Assembly (NCBI GenBank): GCA_013398015.1
Contig: VZRR01002787.1
Location: 1 to 64,000, forward strand
Direction: 5' to 3'
Origin: Oreocharis arfaki
Taxonomy: Eukaryota; Chordata; Aves; Passeriformes; Paramythiidae
DNA: 64,000 nucleotides
Shown here: positions 38,001 to 47,350 of the stretch, in pieces
How the letters are laid out: the number at the start of each line of letters is the position of its first letter
Position numbering within the stretch: the stretch's first letter is position 1
The notes under the pieces: generated by a model
What the model was told of the DNA's origin: nothing
Database searches by the model: none
The model's input: only the letters and a program-made list of their open reading frames with translations
Translations under genes and position numbers: made by a program

Positions 38001-41000
38001 TGAGCAACTAGAAGAGCAAGGCTGAGAACGCTTGTTTTTAACACCATTTCTCCTGGGCTATTTTTCCTTATTATTGTAATTTTCAGAGCTCTTAATATTT
38101 TGCAGACACATAATAACCGAGGAAAATACCGACGCAAGCAGCACAAAATAACCGTGATTATTAACTGAAAAAGGCAGAAAGAAACAAAACGCAAGGAGCA
38201 GCTTTTCAAACCCTGGCATCCATCCTCCCTTAGAAATTAGACCCCGGCGTGTCTCTTTGTGTCTTTCTCGAGCTTCTCCCGTAGTTAAAGAAAGAAAGGG
38301 AGAACAATGATGCCTGCCCTGTGACTGCCTCTACATTGTGCCCCGTCACCTTTATGCCCCCAAGGAAGGTTACTGGGCTGGGCGGGGGCTGCCACGCCGG
38401 GCTTTTTACTGCCTGCCCCGCAGCATTAAATTGAATTTGGCATCCCGGCAGGAAGGGAGTCATCCCTCGTGTTGGGAGCGGCACGTCGGGCCGGGCAGCT
38501 CAGATGTCTCTGCCACCCTCGGCGGCACCGCCCACCCTGACAGTACGGAATGTGAGCCATCGTTGCCCGTAAGAAAACAGACGTTTTGGAATTGCTCCCG
38601 AGGTGATGTAAAATGGGCCATTCCTCGTCACCTGGCAGAATTAGAGCTGAAATCTCCCTGGTTCAGCCAATAGCCCATGGACTGTTGCTTACCGAAAATC
38701 CCCCTTCCCGGCATTTCCTATTGCAGCATGCCACGGAACTCCATCATTCCCAGGCTGTTCACCTCCCCTGTCCCATGTCCCTGCTGGGAGCTGTTATCCC
38801 ACAGTTTGGGACAACAGGACAAACGGCTTCTGGCTGCAGGGCTCACACCTATTTCAACAAAACAGGAGCTAAAACTCTCCTCCAGGGCTTTGATCACATA
38901 GGACTCATCTACGTCTCCAGTATCACTTCTCAAATCTTTGAATTTCAGTTAAAGGCTGTCTCGGAACTAAAAACGAGCATTAGCTATGACAAGGCCAAGG
39001 ATGCAAGATTACAGTCCTGAGACAGATTGTTCAGTGGGTTGTTCTTTTCTCCTTGAGGGCCTGTTGCATCATCAAGCACTGCAGTTGGGTTCAGCCCAAT
39101 ATGCTCTGATGGTCCTTACAGGGCCTGGATCCCTGGCCCAGGTCCTGCCCTCACACTGGTGGCTGGTTCCCACCAGCTAGGAATCATCTGACAGGAAAAT
39201 CTTGGCTGAGCTTCCCTGGAGTGCATTAAGCACCCCGAGTTCCCTTGCACAGCCCAAGGATTACTGTGACAGGAGAACCACACACACACACACATACAAA
39301 GGCCAGGGGGATTTGGGTCAACCCCCAAGGTGACCCTCTGACCACTGTGAGTGACTCCCTTGGGGTGGAAACAGGAGGAGACCTGTGCAGTCCTCTCAGC
39401 CTTCCTCCCTCTCAGCAGCTGCTTCTTTCATTTCACACCTCCATGAGCCCTGGATCCTGTTAAAGAAGGAGGTGTGAGAACTGCTTTCGGCAGAAGGCCC
39501 TTCCCGAGACTACTGTGGGCATCCACAGCACGCCGTGTGTCCCTGAGAAAGGGAGTCCACCCAGAGGCAGGGCAGCTGTGCCCCTCAGGGGAAACAGCAA
39601 CAGCGAGTGCCACACAAGGAAAATCTTGAGCCATCCTGTGGACTTCCTGGGCTGCGTGCTGACATCTGACAGATCGCTCACTGTGGTCCTCCCCACGGCA
39701 CCCCCAGGGTAGTGACACCCTCTGGTGCCGCACGCCCAGCCCACGCTGTGACACACCACGGCTCCTGTTCCCTGCAGGGACTCGTGCCTGAGCCACCGCC
39801 GCCCTCAAAAAGGGCCTCCTGATCCACCTCTGCAAACCCCTCTGCTTCCACCTCTGATAACTATGAGGAGCCTTTTCCATGAGGAACTTAATCCATCTTC
39901 CTGTTATTTATTTTAATTTAGTCACGGAGAAAAGCTATTGCCAGTAAATACTGCTAAAATGTCTCTTCCTCATACGAGGAACACGAAGGAGGATGAGCTG
40001 CCGTGCTCTGACCTCACTGTACACTGTCTCTCCCCACTTCCCTTTTCTCCTTCTATTTAAGCAGCAATTGCAGTGCCTATCTCTCTGAAGCTGTTGAAAA
40101 ACAGTTTTCCAGTGGCAAGTCCTGCTTCCTGGGCAGAGCCCACCACGCAGTTGTATTTGTGATGCTGGAGCTGCCTCCAGGTCTGGCATGTGATTAATCT
40201 GCTGATGGGATCTCAGCACTCACTGTCTTGTGCTCCCTCAGAGGCGGTGCTTGCATTTGCCTTACCTTTGATATTTGGAAACGTGTTCATTTTCAGCAGC
40301 TCACAGAAATTCCTCTCTGCAAACATCTTGTGAGAATAATAAGCGGTTTGGAGACTGCCCTGTGTCCCCCGTGCACCTCCCTTTGCCTCCAAGGATTACT
40401 GTAAGAGCTGCCTGTGTATTCAGATCCTGAGGTTTTCCTTCCCTTTAGGCACACAACAGACAAATTCTCCCTAACTGTACCTGGAGCATGGATTAGGCCG
40501 TGGATTTCATGCTGTTGTGTCCTGACTTTGGATAGAAGTTGGCAGCTAAATAAAATACCTGCCAAGGGAGAATCAGGCACATGGTGTAGTCTTGGCTTAG
40601 TATCTCATCTATTAGGGAGGCCTGATTCTGTCTTCTGCTGGGCTGAATCCAGGGACTTCCACCAGGATCTCTATATCACAGAACAGCCAACGTTTGTCCA
40701 TTTTCTGTTTTCCCCATCAAACACATTTGCTCTGTCTTTTAAAACAATGCCATTGGCTTATGAATTACCTCATCTTGGTTTGGAGGGGGCCCATCAGTCA
40801 GCAGCACTCCATCTTCTGTGTGCTTCATGTGAGGAGGTGGCCCCATTTTCCAGCTTCATCCTTCCCATGGACCCTTCCATGAAAACTGTGGGGGCAAAGT
40901 AATTGCGTTTAATGAGAGCACCCCTTATTTTGAAGCTGCCCTTGGTTTAAAGCTGCAGGGGAAATCATTAAATTTAATAGTAGCCAAGTCTTGGATACTA

Positions 41001-42744
41001 AGATCTTTCTGTAAGAATTTGGTGATATGAGGGGGGAAATGTATATAGTGCTTCAGGACCTGCAATAATCCCAATTTTTTTTTTCTAAGCTGGCAACCAA
41101 ACAGAAGATTGATTCACACTGTAGATATAAGACAAATACACCAGGAGTGTGAATTTTATCACGGCATGCATAGTTGGAGTTTCAAGGTCATAAAAAATAC
41201 TTTTATATTGATATTTTGCTTGCAGTATTGAGGTTAAGAGAGAGAGAGGCAGAGAAGCTGCTGTTTAAAATAACAGATTCCCAACCATGCCATGTGTCTG
41301 ACAGATAAGATGCCAAGGAAAATAAATGTTTTTACAGTGCTGAACAGAACCAAAAAATGCAATTTTGGCTAAACACAGAACATTATTTTAATATACGTTC
41401 ACACATATTTTGTATGCAGTGCAGCACCTGCCAGTTCCAGCTATCAAAAGCAAAGGGAAGTCCATATGTGCTGGTATCCAAAGCTCTCAGGTGCATCCCG
41501 GAGTGTCAAAGGCTCTGACTTGCTGCCAGTTTCCATGTGTTTGTGGGGGTGGACCCTGCAGAGCTACCCTTGATAAGAGCCACGCTATTTTTAAGCTGCC
41601 ACTGTTGTGAGGAGCAGTGGAGGTGACGAGCAGACCCTTGTCCTTCTCACACCCTAGCACTGGGAAAAGAAAGGTGCTTGCTGCTCTTTCACGCCTGTGA
41701 AAGACTTCCCCATGTTTATGGGACAGGATTTGGAAGCAGACTGAGCACAGCACACACTTTTTGGTGGAGATCTGCATTCCCATTCCACAGTGGGGCCTGG
41801 GAAGCAAACAGGCTGGCTGCATCCACATGGCCACAAGCGGGAGATCAGCCACCTCACTGCCTGATTTGCAAGTATAAATCAGATTTGTTTGGGCATGCAA
41901 ACCGAGAGCCAGGAATAACACATGAGCAAAGTCTCAAAAACACCTACAGCTCAGCACGGCCTGGGGTAAGATGGCAGCCCAAGGCTCAGTCTGCCCAGCT
42001 CTGCTTCGAGGCACTAATTTGTCTCAGCTGATGACCATGAGTCCTGTCAATGCAGGTACAACTGGAGAGGAAAATGCTCCCTCCCTCTCTATATATCTTC
42101 TTGATGTATAGACACACCAATTCCTTGGTGCTCTCACCAGGCCTCAAAATTGCAAGGCAGTACTCATATAAAATGTGCAAGGCAAGTTCTTGAGATGCCC
42201 TGCTGGACTTCTCATCATAAGGAGCCTTGCAGCTGTTGAAGCACCCAATCTCCAGACAGTACATTGAGGGTATGCACTCCCTGCAAAGCACACGTGCACG
42301 CATTCCTTGTGTGTTCCTCAATCTCTACACAGCCGGAAAAAGGGGGTTTATGTTTTGGGCTTTTTTCCTTTCTTTCAGCTGCTGTATTTTCTCCTGAGTG
42401 CCCTGGCTCTGGTTGCCTGTGTTCTGGCAGTGGCTTTTGCTGCACACCATTACTTGCAGCTGACAAAGTTCACCTGCGACGCCATCCTGGAGTCCTGCCT
42501 GTGCAAACTGGACACTGCAGACCCCCTGGGCCGGACCTTCGTGTACCAGGACGCGGCCGACTGCGGCAGCCTGACCAGCATGCTCAGCCTGTACCTCCTC
42601 CTGCAGATGGCTCTCAACCTGGTGGCAGCCCTGGTGTGCCTCCTGACGTGCTTCGTGGTGTGGAAGCACCGATACCAGGTCTTCTACGTGGGCGTTCGCT
42701 TCCAGCCCCTCACGGCCGCCGAAGGCCACAAGCAGCAAGTGTAG
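25943..42744 (+). CDS. SSPN: Sarcospan, three coding exons (25943-26266, 37407-37493, 42379-42744)
   Basis: The joined exons encode 258 residues, close to the 243 of human sarcospan, and match it from the CCGCRFPLL motif (residues 62-70) to the C-terminus, including SSSLLVRDTP, LLYFLLSAL, AVAFAAHHY and WKHRYQVFYVGVR. Sarcospan is a tetraspan membrane protein of the sarcolemma. It binds the sarcoglycans and stabilises the dystrophin-glycoprotein complex that links the cytoskeleton to the matrix. Membrane segments lie at about 67-92, 104-124, 138-158 and 208-232; the large loop (about 159-207) carries Cys170, 177, 179 and 199. The N-terminus is cytoplasmic, longer than the human one and Lys-rich. 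Both introns are GT-AG, phase 0, of 11140 and 4885 bp. The start at 25943 has G at -3 and +4 and is the first ATG in its frame; the frame stays open upstream but only from non-ATG codons. The identification is by recalled homology and is strong. Confidence 0.96.
29190..29237. repeat. Palindromic amniote repeat remnant in intron 1
   Basis: Two half-sites in inverted order, CCTGGTGTTACTCC and GGAATTACACCAGG, flank a short centre and are followed by CTGGATTTGACCCC. The arms pair to form a hairpin, as in the amniote CTGGTGTAACTCC palindrome family. Confidence 0.5.
30110..30266 (+). mobile_element. MIR-family SINE in SSPN intron 1
   Basis: The order is GCCACTGGCTCAGTGCATAG, then CTTTGGGCAAGTTACTTAAC, CCCCTGTAAAGTGGGGTTAA and CTTTGAGATCCTGGGATGAA. 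This gives the MIR core (TTGGGCAAGTTACTTAACC) joined to the GCTTTGAGATCC-type 3' end of the amniote-wide MIR subfamily. Confidence 0.8.
31992..32513. repeat. Near-perfect tandem duplication around a single N
   Basis: Copy 1 (31992-32259) and copy 2 (32261-32513) start with GCTGTTAAAAGAATGAGTTC and end with GACCTGAGGCTG. They read the same except inside the ATT microsatellite (copy 1 about 32056-32108, copy 2 about 32325-32355), where length and the following few bases differ. One N (32260) joins them. This is best explained as two alleles placed side by side by the assembler. Confidence 0.85.
32055..32093. repeat. (ATT)n microsatellite
   Basis: About a dozen ATT units in the first duplicated copy; a shorter array of about 9 units is in the second copy at about 32326-32353. 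Confidence 0.9.
37407..37493 (+). CDS. SSPN: SSPN coding exon 2
   Basis: This 87-bp, 29-codon exon follows a CCCTTGCAG acceptor and ends at an AAG/GTACCT donor. It encodes residues 109-137: the rest of membrane segment 2 and the short inter-helix stretch with YQPDEKTC, matching human YQVDERTC. It is phase 0 on both sides, so skipping it would keep the frame but remove most of segment 2. A 24-nt poly-T tract starts 22 bp after the donor. Confidence 0.95.
37515..37538. repeat. Poly-T tract after the SSPN exon 2 donor
   Basis: 24 consecutive T residues starting 22 bp after the GT donor, followed 20 bp later by a single N (37559). This could be the tail of an antisense retroposon or a homopolymer error; no retroposon body was recognised next to it. 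Confidence 0.8.
38335..38610. promoter_or_regulatory. CpG-rich patch in SSPN intron 2
   Basis: CpG dinucleotides are frequent here (for example around CACGCCGGG, GGCACGTCGGGCCGGG and CTCGGCGGCACCG) compared with the flanking intron. No ORF of note and no repeat signature. Candidate enhancer or alternative promoter. Confidence 0.4.
42379..42744 (+). CDS. SSPN: SSPN coding exon 3 with stop codon
   Basis: The acceptor is preceded by a strong pyrimidine tract (about 42359-42376) ending in CAG. The exon encodes residues 138-258 and ends at TAG (42742-42744). It carries membrane segments 3 and 4, the Cys-containing loop and a basic cytoplasmic tail starting WKHRYQVFYVGVR. GC content is visibly higher than in the flanking introns, as is common for avian coding exons. 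The overlapping open frame that starts at 42264 is a shadow of this exon. Confidence 0.97.
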   Translation: MLYFLLSALALVACVLAVAFAAHHYLQLTKFTCDAILESCLCKLDTADPLGRTFVYQDAADCGSLTSMLSLYLLLQMALNLVAALVCLLTCFVVWKHRYQVFYVGVRFQPLTAAEGHKQQV

Positions 42745-43070
42745 GGTCTGGGCTGGCAGGGGGCTGTGGCCAGGGATGGACACTGCCACCGCAGACACCG
42801 CGGAGGGATGGGCGCTTGGAAGGTTTCTGACGAGGAAAAACGCTCACACGGCTTTAATGAATACGTTTTTCAATCATTTTAAGAGCATTTTGTACTGCTG
42901 CTCTTGAGAAAAGGCCTCTTGTGAGATTAGCTAGAGGTCACAGAGTCCTCAAGATGCAGCTGTACGAATGCTGCCCAAAGAGGATCTTTAATAGCCATAG
43001 ATAAAATCATTGGGAACCTATCTGCAGGGCTACAGCCATTACAAAATAGGGTCCATTTCCCTCCTGCCTT

Positions 43071-43113
43071 CAGAGAAGCTATGCCATTTTCTACCAGATA
43101 AGGATCTGATCCA
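43071..43113. repeat. Palindromic amniote repeat remnant
   Basis: AGAAGCTATGCCATTTTCTA followed by CCAGATAAGGATCTGATCC resembles one arm of the amniote family with GGAGCTATGCCGATTTACAC and CAGCTGAGGATCTGGCC. It lies in the putative SSPN 3' UTR. Confidence 0.5.
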
Positions 43114-43364
43114 AACTGCTTAATTATATCTGTGGGAACATGCTTCGGGAATATATCATATCTTGGTGCTCTGGGTGTAATCCACACTAACCTGATGGGA
43201 ATTTAACGTTCAGGAAAGTAATGAGGGAGGTCAAGACCTCTTCCAATGCAGGTTGAGACCAACACCAAAGTGAATATATTGATGGCTGCCTCATAAAATA
43301 TACATATAGCTTTTCAGAGTGATTAATGATATAGGCTACCTAACCCATTTTACTAATAAACAAC

Positions 43365-43370
43365 AAATAT
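43365..43370 (+). promoter_or_regulatory. Candidate SSPN polyadenylation signal
   Basis: AATAAA, 621 bases after the stop codon, followed by a GT-containing stretch (about 43378-43405). It is the first canonical hexamer downstream of exon 3. Transcript data would be needed to show use. Confidence 0.45.
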
Positions 43371-43593
43371 GAGTGAGTTCACTGAAGGTCCTTTGGTGGG
43401 CCCTGCTTGAGACCCCAGGCAGATTTCTGAAGTTTGGGAGAAAAGATCAGTTTAAGGAACCTTGAGTTGTACTCCCAAAGTGGAGGGACCCTAAATCACT
43501 AGTCATGTTGAAAACTATGTCCATATTGCTCTAATTGCAGGCTGACAAACCCGGATTTTAGCCAGTTCCACCAATTATACTCCAAGCACAAAA

Positions 43594-43663
43594 GGCCAAA
43601 TGCATTTTTGGTGTAACTCCTCTGAAGACAATCAGCCTTACACACCAGCAGTGGAGTTGGGCC
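43594..43663. repeat. Palindromic amniote repeat remnant
   Basis: GGCCAAATGCATTTTTGGTG, then TAACTCCTCTGAAG, and on the other side CAGTGGAGTTGGGCC. It fits the family whose arms read GGCCAAATTCATCCCTGGTG. The two arms are partly complementary. Confidence 0.5.
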
Positions 43664-46096
43664 AACAGCCCTAAAACTTAAATCCCTGCAACAATGAATG
43701 TTTTTAAAATGGGGTGGAGGGAGGGAAGCAAGAAGAGACTGCCAGTCTCCCAAAGACATCTTTGATAATGACGAGGGCAACAGAATAATGATTTCTTAAT
43801 GAGTGTGGAAAAACAAAGTGCATTCAAGCAGTGCTTTTTCACCCTGAAAGTGCAGTTCTAAAAGTGCTTTACATCTTAGTAGCCTTATACCAAGACAGCT
43901 ATGTTGGTTCATCTCTTGAACTGCCATTTCCACTTGCACAGCATGGACATCTAAATTTAGGAGCAATTCCTAATTGGCAGCATTTTGCACTGCCTTCTGA
44001 TCCATATCTGTGCAATAGCAAGGCAGCTGGTGCTCACACCCTGCCATGACGAGGAATTTCCCGATCCCAGCCAGAACAAGGATGTCTCTGAGGTGGGGTG
44101 GAGCAATCACATGCCAGAAAAATTGTGCCATAACCATTAGCTAGGAGGAAGCAAATGAAATTTATATAAGGCTTCAAAGAAAAAGAAAAAAACAAATTTC
44201 TGCAGCAAAAATAGCCACCAGGAAGTCAAAAACTCAATCTGGCAAAAACCTAATTGTCTAAGGACCTCTAATCCTACCAAAAAACAGTCTTCCACATGGT
44301 GATCACACATCATCCAGGGGCTAGACCATCAAGCCTCCAGGGTCAGAAGATCACAGCGTAGTGAAGTCTCCTGTGGCCCACCTAGAGCACTGCTGGGTGT
44401 ATGGGCTGTAGTTTTAGTCATGGAAAGTGCCTCTGGAGTAGACATAGCATCACCAAGGTGCTTTCTGCCAAGCCACAAAGTGAGGAGCTGCAGAAGATGA
44501 GGGGTTTCGAGATCTGCTTCCAAATGGCCTTTTTTATTGCACCTGTAAGTAACAACCACTCGTAAGCCTGCCTGCAGGGCGCATTCGCAAGGGCGCCTGT
44601 GTCACCACCATCCAAAGACCTCGATCTGCCTCCCAGGCACTGCTGGGGCAAGCTGAGACAGGAGAGGAGTGAGAAGGCAGGCTGGTGATGTCAGACTCAT
44701 CCTTGGGGCCATCCATGTGGGATCTGGCAAGAACCAGCCCATCTCCCACAGCTCTGGTGGAACATGCTGCCAGCAGCACTCGCAGACCTGTGCTGGGGCC
44801 ATCCTGCCTGGAGATGGGCACCCAGGGGTGCCTCTCACCTGCGGTGTACTCAGGTTTGTCCCCTGTCCCGCACACTTCTCCAGCCGAGCTCTCTGTGGAA
44901 GCTCAGGGCGGAGGATGTACCTTCCTCCTACCTGCACGGCCCTCAGTGCACCTGCCCCTCCTTCCAGCCAAAAATATGGGATCCTCTCTCCCCACAGAAG
45001 AGAACAAGAAGCAGGAAAGGGATCAAAGGGAGCCTGAATGACAGCTGAGCTTTGGGGCCTCCTCCCACCCTCACTCCTGCACCGATGTCTGGCACGACAA
45101 GAGGAGGGCTCTGCTGGCAGAGCAGGGCATGCTTCCCCCCCTGCCCATCCCAAATGTGCCTGTTGTTCAGAGGATAGCTTAGTGTGCAGCACTCCAGCCC
45201 TGGCCCAGCAGCATTTCCACCAGAGCTGCCCTTTGTCTCCTTAATCCTCTGACCTCTGCCTCACCCACATGTTTTCACTCCCTGTCTCCCATCAGCTCCC
45301 AGGTGCGGGGCTCCCAGAGGCTGTCGGATGGGGCTGGGCTGGCGGTGCCTGGCCTCTGCCTGCTCACCCCTGGGCTGAGATTTGCTGGGGCTGCTCTGGA
45401 GCACGGCAGACGCAGCGGGGATGATCACAGAGCTGCTGTAAATGCCTTCGGCGTGTCGGCAGGGAGGAGAAGGGAGGTCTGGATAACAGAGCCTGCTCCA
45501 CTTAACAAGCTGTGCACCTCCATATCAGCTCGCCCTCCACTTCCAGCCACCAATTCGGTTTGCTAATCAGCACAATGCAGCTTAACCCTTTGCTCTGGAA
45601 GAAAGCGATATTCATCATATATTCTGTTGGTGGTTTATATGCTTAATGAATAAATACGGGGCATTTCGATCTAGCAAAGATGAACTTCTTGATTTCCTTT
45701 TCGTGTATCTCAAGAGCATAAAATCAAAACAGGAGAGATGGAAAAACAGACACAGAGGGTTTAGGAACTGGTTTCCCCCTGAGTATGGTTTTACAATGTG
45801 TATTTTGCTTGGATTAAGAGTTTTGGAAAGTATTAATTAAAGGATTTTCACCTACCACAGCATATCCAGACACCTCCCAGCCTTTTCCCAGTGTCAGAGT
45901 CCACGTGGACTGCAGCAGGAGAAAGACTGGGACTAAAAGGCTTGAAAAGGACAGAGGTGTTGAAGAAGAAAGTAATTTTTTATAAGCCTGGGAAATTTAT
46001 CTTCTAGGTGAATTCCACAGAAAGGGGTAGGATTAAACCTCTACGGACACACAGAATTTGCGAAGGGCTCGATGTAATTTACTCTCACAAACCCAG
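43664..46096. other. Intergenic downstream of SSPN, no gene seen
   Basis: No exon was recognised on either strand, including none of the minus-strand ITPR2 3' exons expected nearby from amniote synteny. GC-rich parts (44.6-45.5 kb) give overlapping chance open frames. AATAAA at 45649-45654 is in AT-rich sequence. Confidence 0.5.
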
Positions 46097-46243
46097 GTGT
46101 GATTCTCATTTGCACCCTGGCCACTTTACACTGTTTTCCCAGTGTAAAGGGGTTGTAAAGACTGCATCAATCATCTTTACACCTACTTTACGGCCATTTT
46201 ACACAGCTAAAGGGGCCCTTTGTGTAAATGAGAACTCAAGCCC
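46097..46243. repeat. MITE-like palindromic element
   Basis: The left end GATTCTCATTTGCAC (46101-46115) is nearly the reverse complement of the right end GTGTAAATGAGAACTC (46222-46237). A second hairpin, ACTTTACACT and AGTGTAAAG, lies at 46123-46132 and 46141-46149. Such nested inverted repeats fit a non-autonomous DNA transposon remnant, about 145 bp long. The family is not named. Confidence 0.5.
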
Positions 46244-46870
46244 TAGAGAATTTAATAGAGAGGAGATCCTTTCTATAGACTGCGCTAGACCCTCTAATAG
46301 GGTCTATTACCGGGATATAACTCTCCGCTGGATTTTATAGCTTGGCTCAGAGATCATCAGTCTCGATTAAATTCAGTTCTGCCGAACTTTTCCAAAGGCC
46401 GTAACCCCCCGGTGTCACGCCTGCTCCTCCAGCCCGAGGGCACGCAGAGAGTGATGGTGTTGCATGGATAATTGCTCGGGTTTTTAAAAGGAGAAGCAGC
46501 AGCCACCACTTTCCTCTGGGCTCTCAGGCATTTTGATGCCGTGCTATGCAAATACCGAAGCAGCAATACCGGCAGCGAAAAGGGAACCGAGACGCGGCGC
46601 CTCACGGGGAGCCAAAATGTCACATTCTCAGCCCCGCCAGGGTTTGCGCCCCTCTCCCTCCCCTGCTGCCTCTGGAAGGCCAGGGGCTGGTGGGCGAAGG
46701 GGAAGCACCGCCAGGCCCCGGCCCCACGCTGGGGCTGCCACCAGCCTTCATGTGACGGCCATCTGCGCCTCGCTGGCCCGGCCGGCTCTGCGTGGGCACC
46801 GCTTGGAGCTCTGCCTAAAAAACAACTCTGCGCAAGAACGCCGGGAGCTGCAATCAGCTCGCAGGACTCA

Positions 46871-46912
46871 TTTTCTTCTTCTTCCTTTTTTTTTTTTTCC
46901 CCCCCTTTTTTC
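46871..46912. repeat. Pure pyrimidine tract
   Basis: 42 consecutive pyrimidines on the + strand with long T and C runs. Such tracts can form triplex DNA and are error-prone in sequencing. Confidence 0.85.
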
Positions 46913-47227
46913 ACGCTGCCAGCCAGTGCAATATTTGCTCTGCGGGCCTTTCGAAAGAGAAAGCACGCTGCTAGCGTGTGAGAGAGGCCGCAGCTCAGGT
47001 CCTCTATATTTAGAAAGCCAGGATGTCATACCTCGCCTTGAAATTTTCATAGTCCCCTGCACCCCACCCACCCACACACGTACACATGCTTGCGTCTGGA
47101 AAATGTTTTTCGGTCTTAGCGAAGGGTGTTGGCTTAGGGGGATTCGAGGGAGGTGCAGAGGAACAACAGCAGCTCAGTCCCGGGTGCGAAGCTCGAGGCC
47201 TCCTTAAGGCAGCGGGCACGGCAGGGA

Positions 47228-47248
47228 NNNNNNNNNNNNNNNNNNNNN
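47228..47248. other. Assembly gap (21 N)
   Basis: A run of 21 Ns in GC-rich sequence. Open frames that cross it are not meaningful. Confidence 0.99.
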
Positions 47249-47350
47249 GGGGACCCACCACTCCCCACGGCTGCAGGGCAGGATCTCTGCTCCTTGCTGG
47301 TCTGTAACATAAATCCCAAGGCATGGCCGAGCTGTTCCGAGGCGTTGGGA

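Larger units (their letters stand above)
37494..42378 (+). other. SSPN intron 2 (4885 bp)
   Basis: GT-AG intron. Just after the donor it has a poly-T run and a single N at 37559. A CpG-rich patch lies at about 38335-38610. A short CA repeat is at about 39280-39297. The remainder is unremarkable and shows no recognised exon. Confidence 0.85.
42745..43390 (+). other. SSPN 3' UTR (minimum extent)
   Basis: The sequence after the stop codon becomes AT-rich. The first canonical polyadenylation hexamer is AATAAA at 43365-43370, giving a 3' UTR of about 640 bases. Longer forms are possible; another AATAAA lies at 45649-45654. A palindromic repeat remnant (43071-43113) would lie inside the UTR. Confidence 0.5.
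46380..47350. promoter_or_regulatory. CpG island downstream of SSPN
   Basis: CpG-dense from about 46380 to 46850 and again around the gap near 47170-47350. It contains an octamer ATGCAAAT (46546-46553) and a perfect MEF2-type CTATATTTAG (47004-47013). No exon was recognised. It may be the promoter of an unannotated transcript or a distal regulatory element. Confidence 0.5.

Noticed and set aside
42264..42830. + strand 188-codon frame overlapping SSPN exon 3
   Set aside because: It is a shifted-frame shadow of exon 3; the true frame matches sarcospan.
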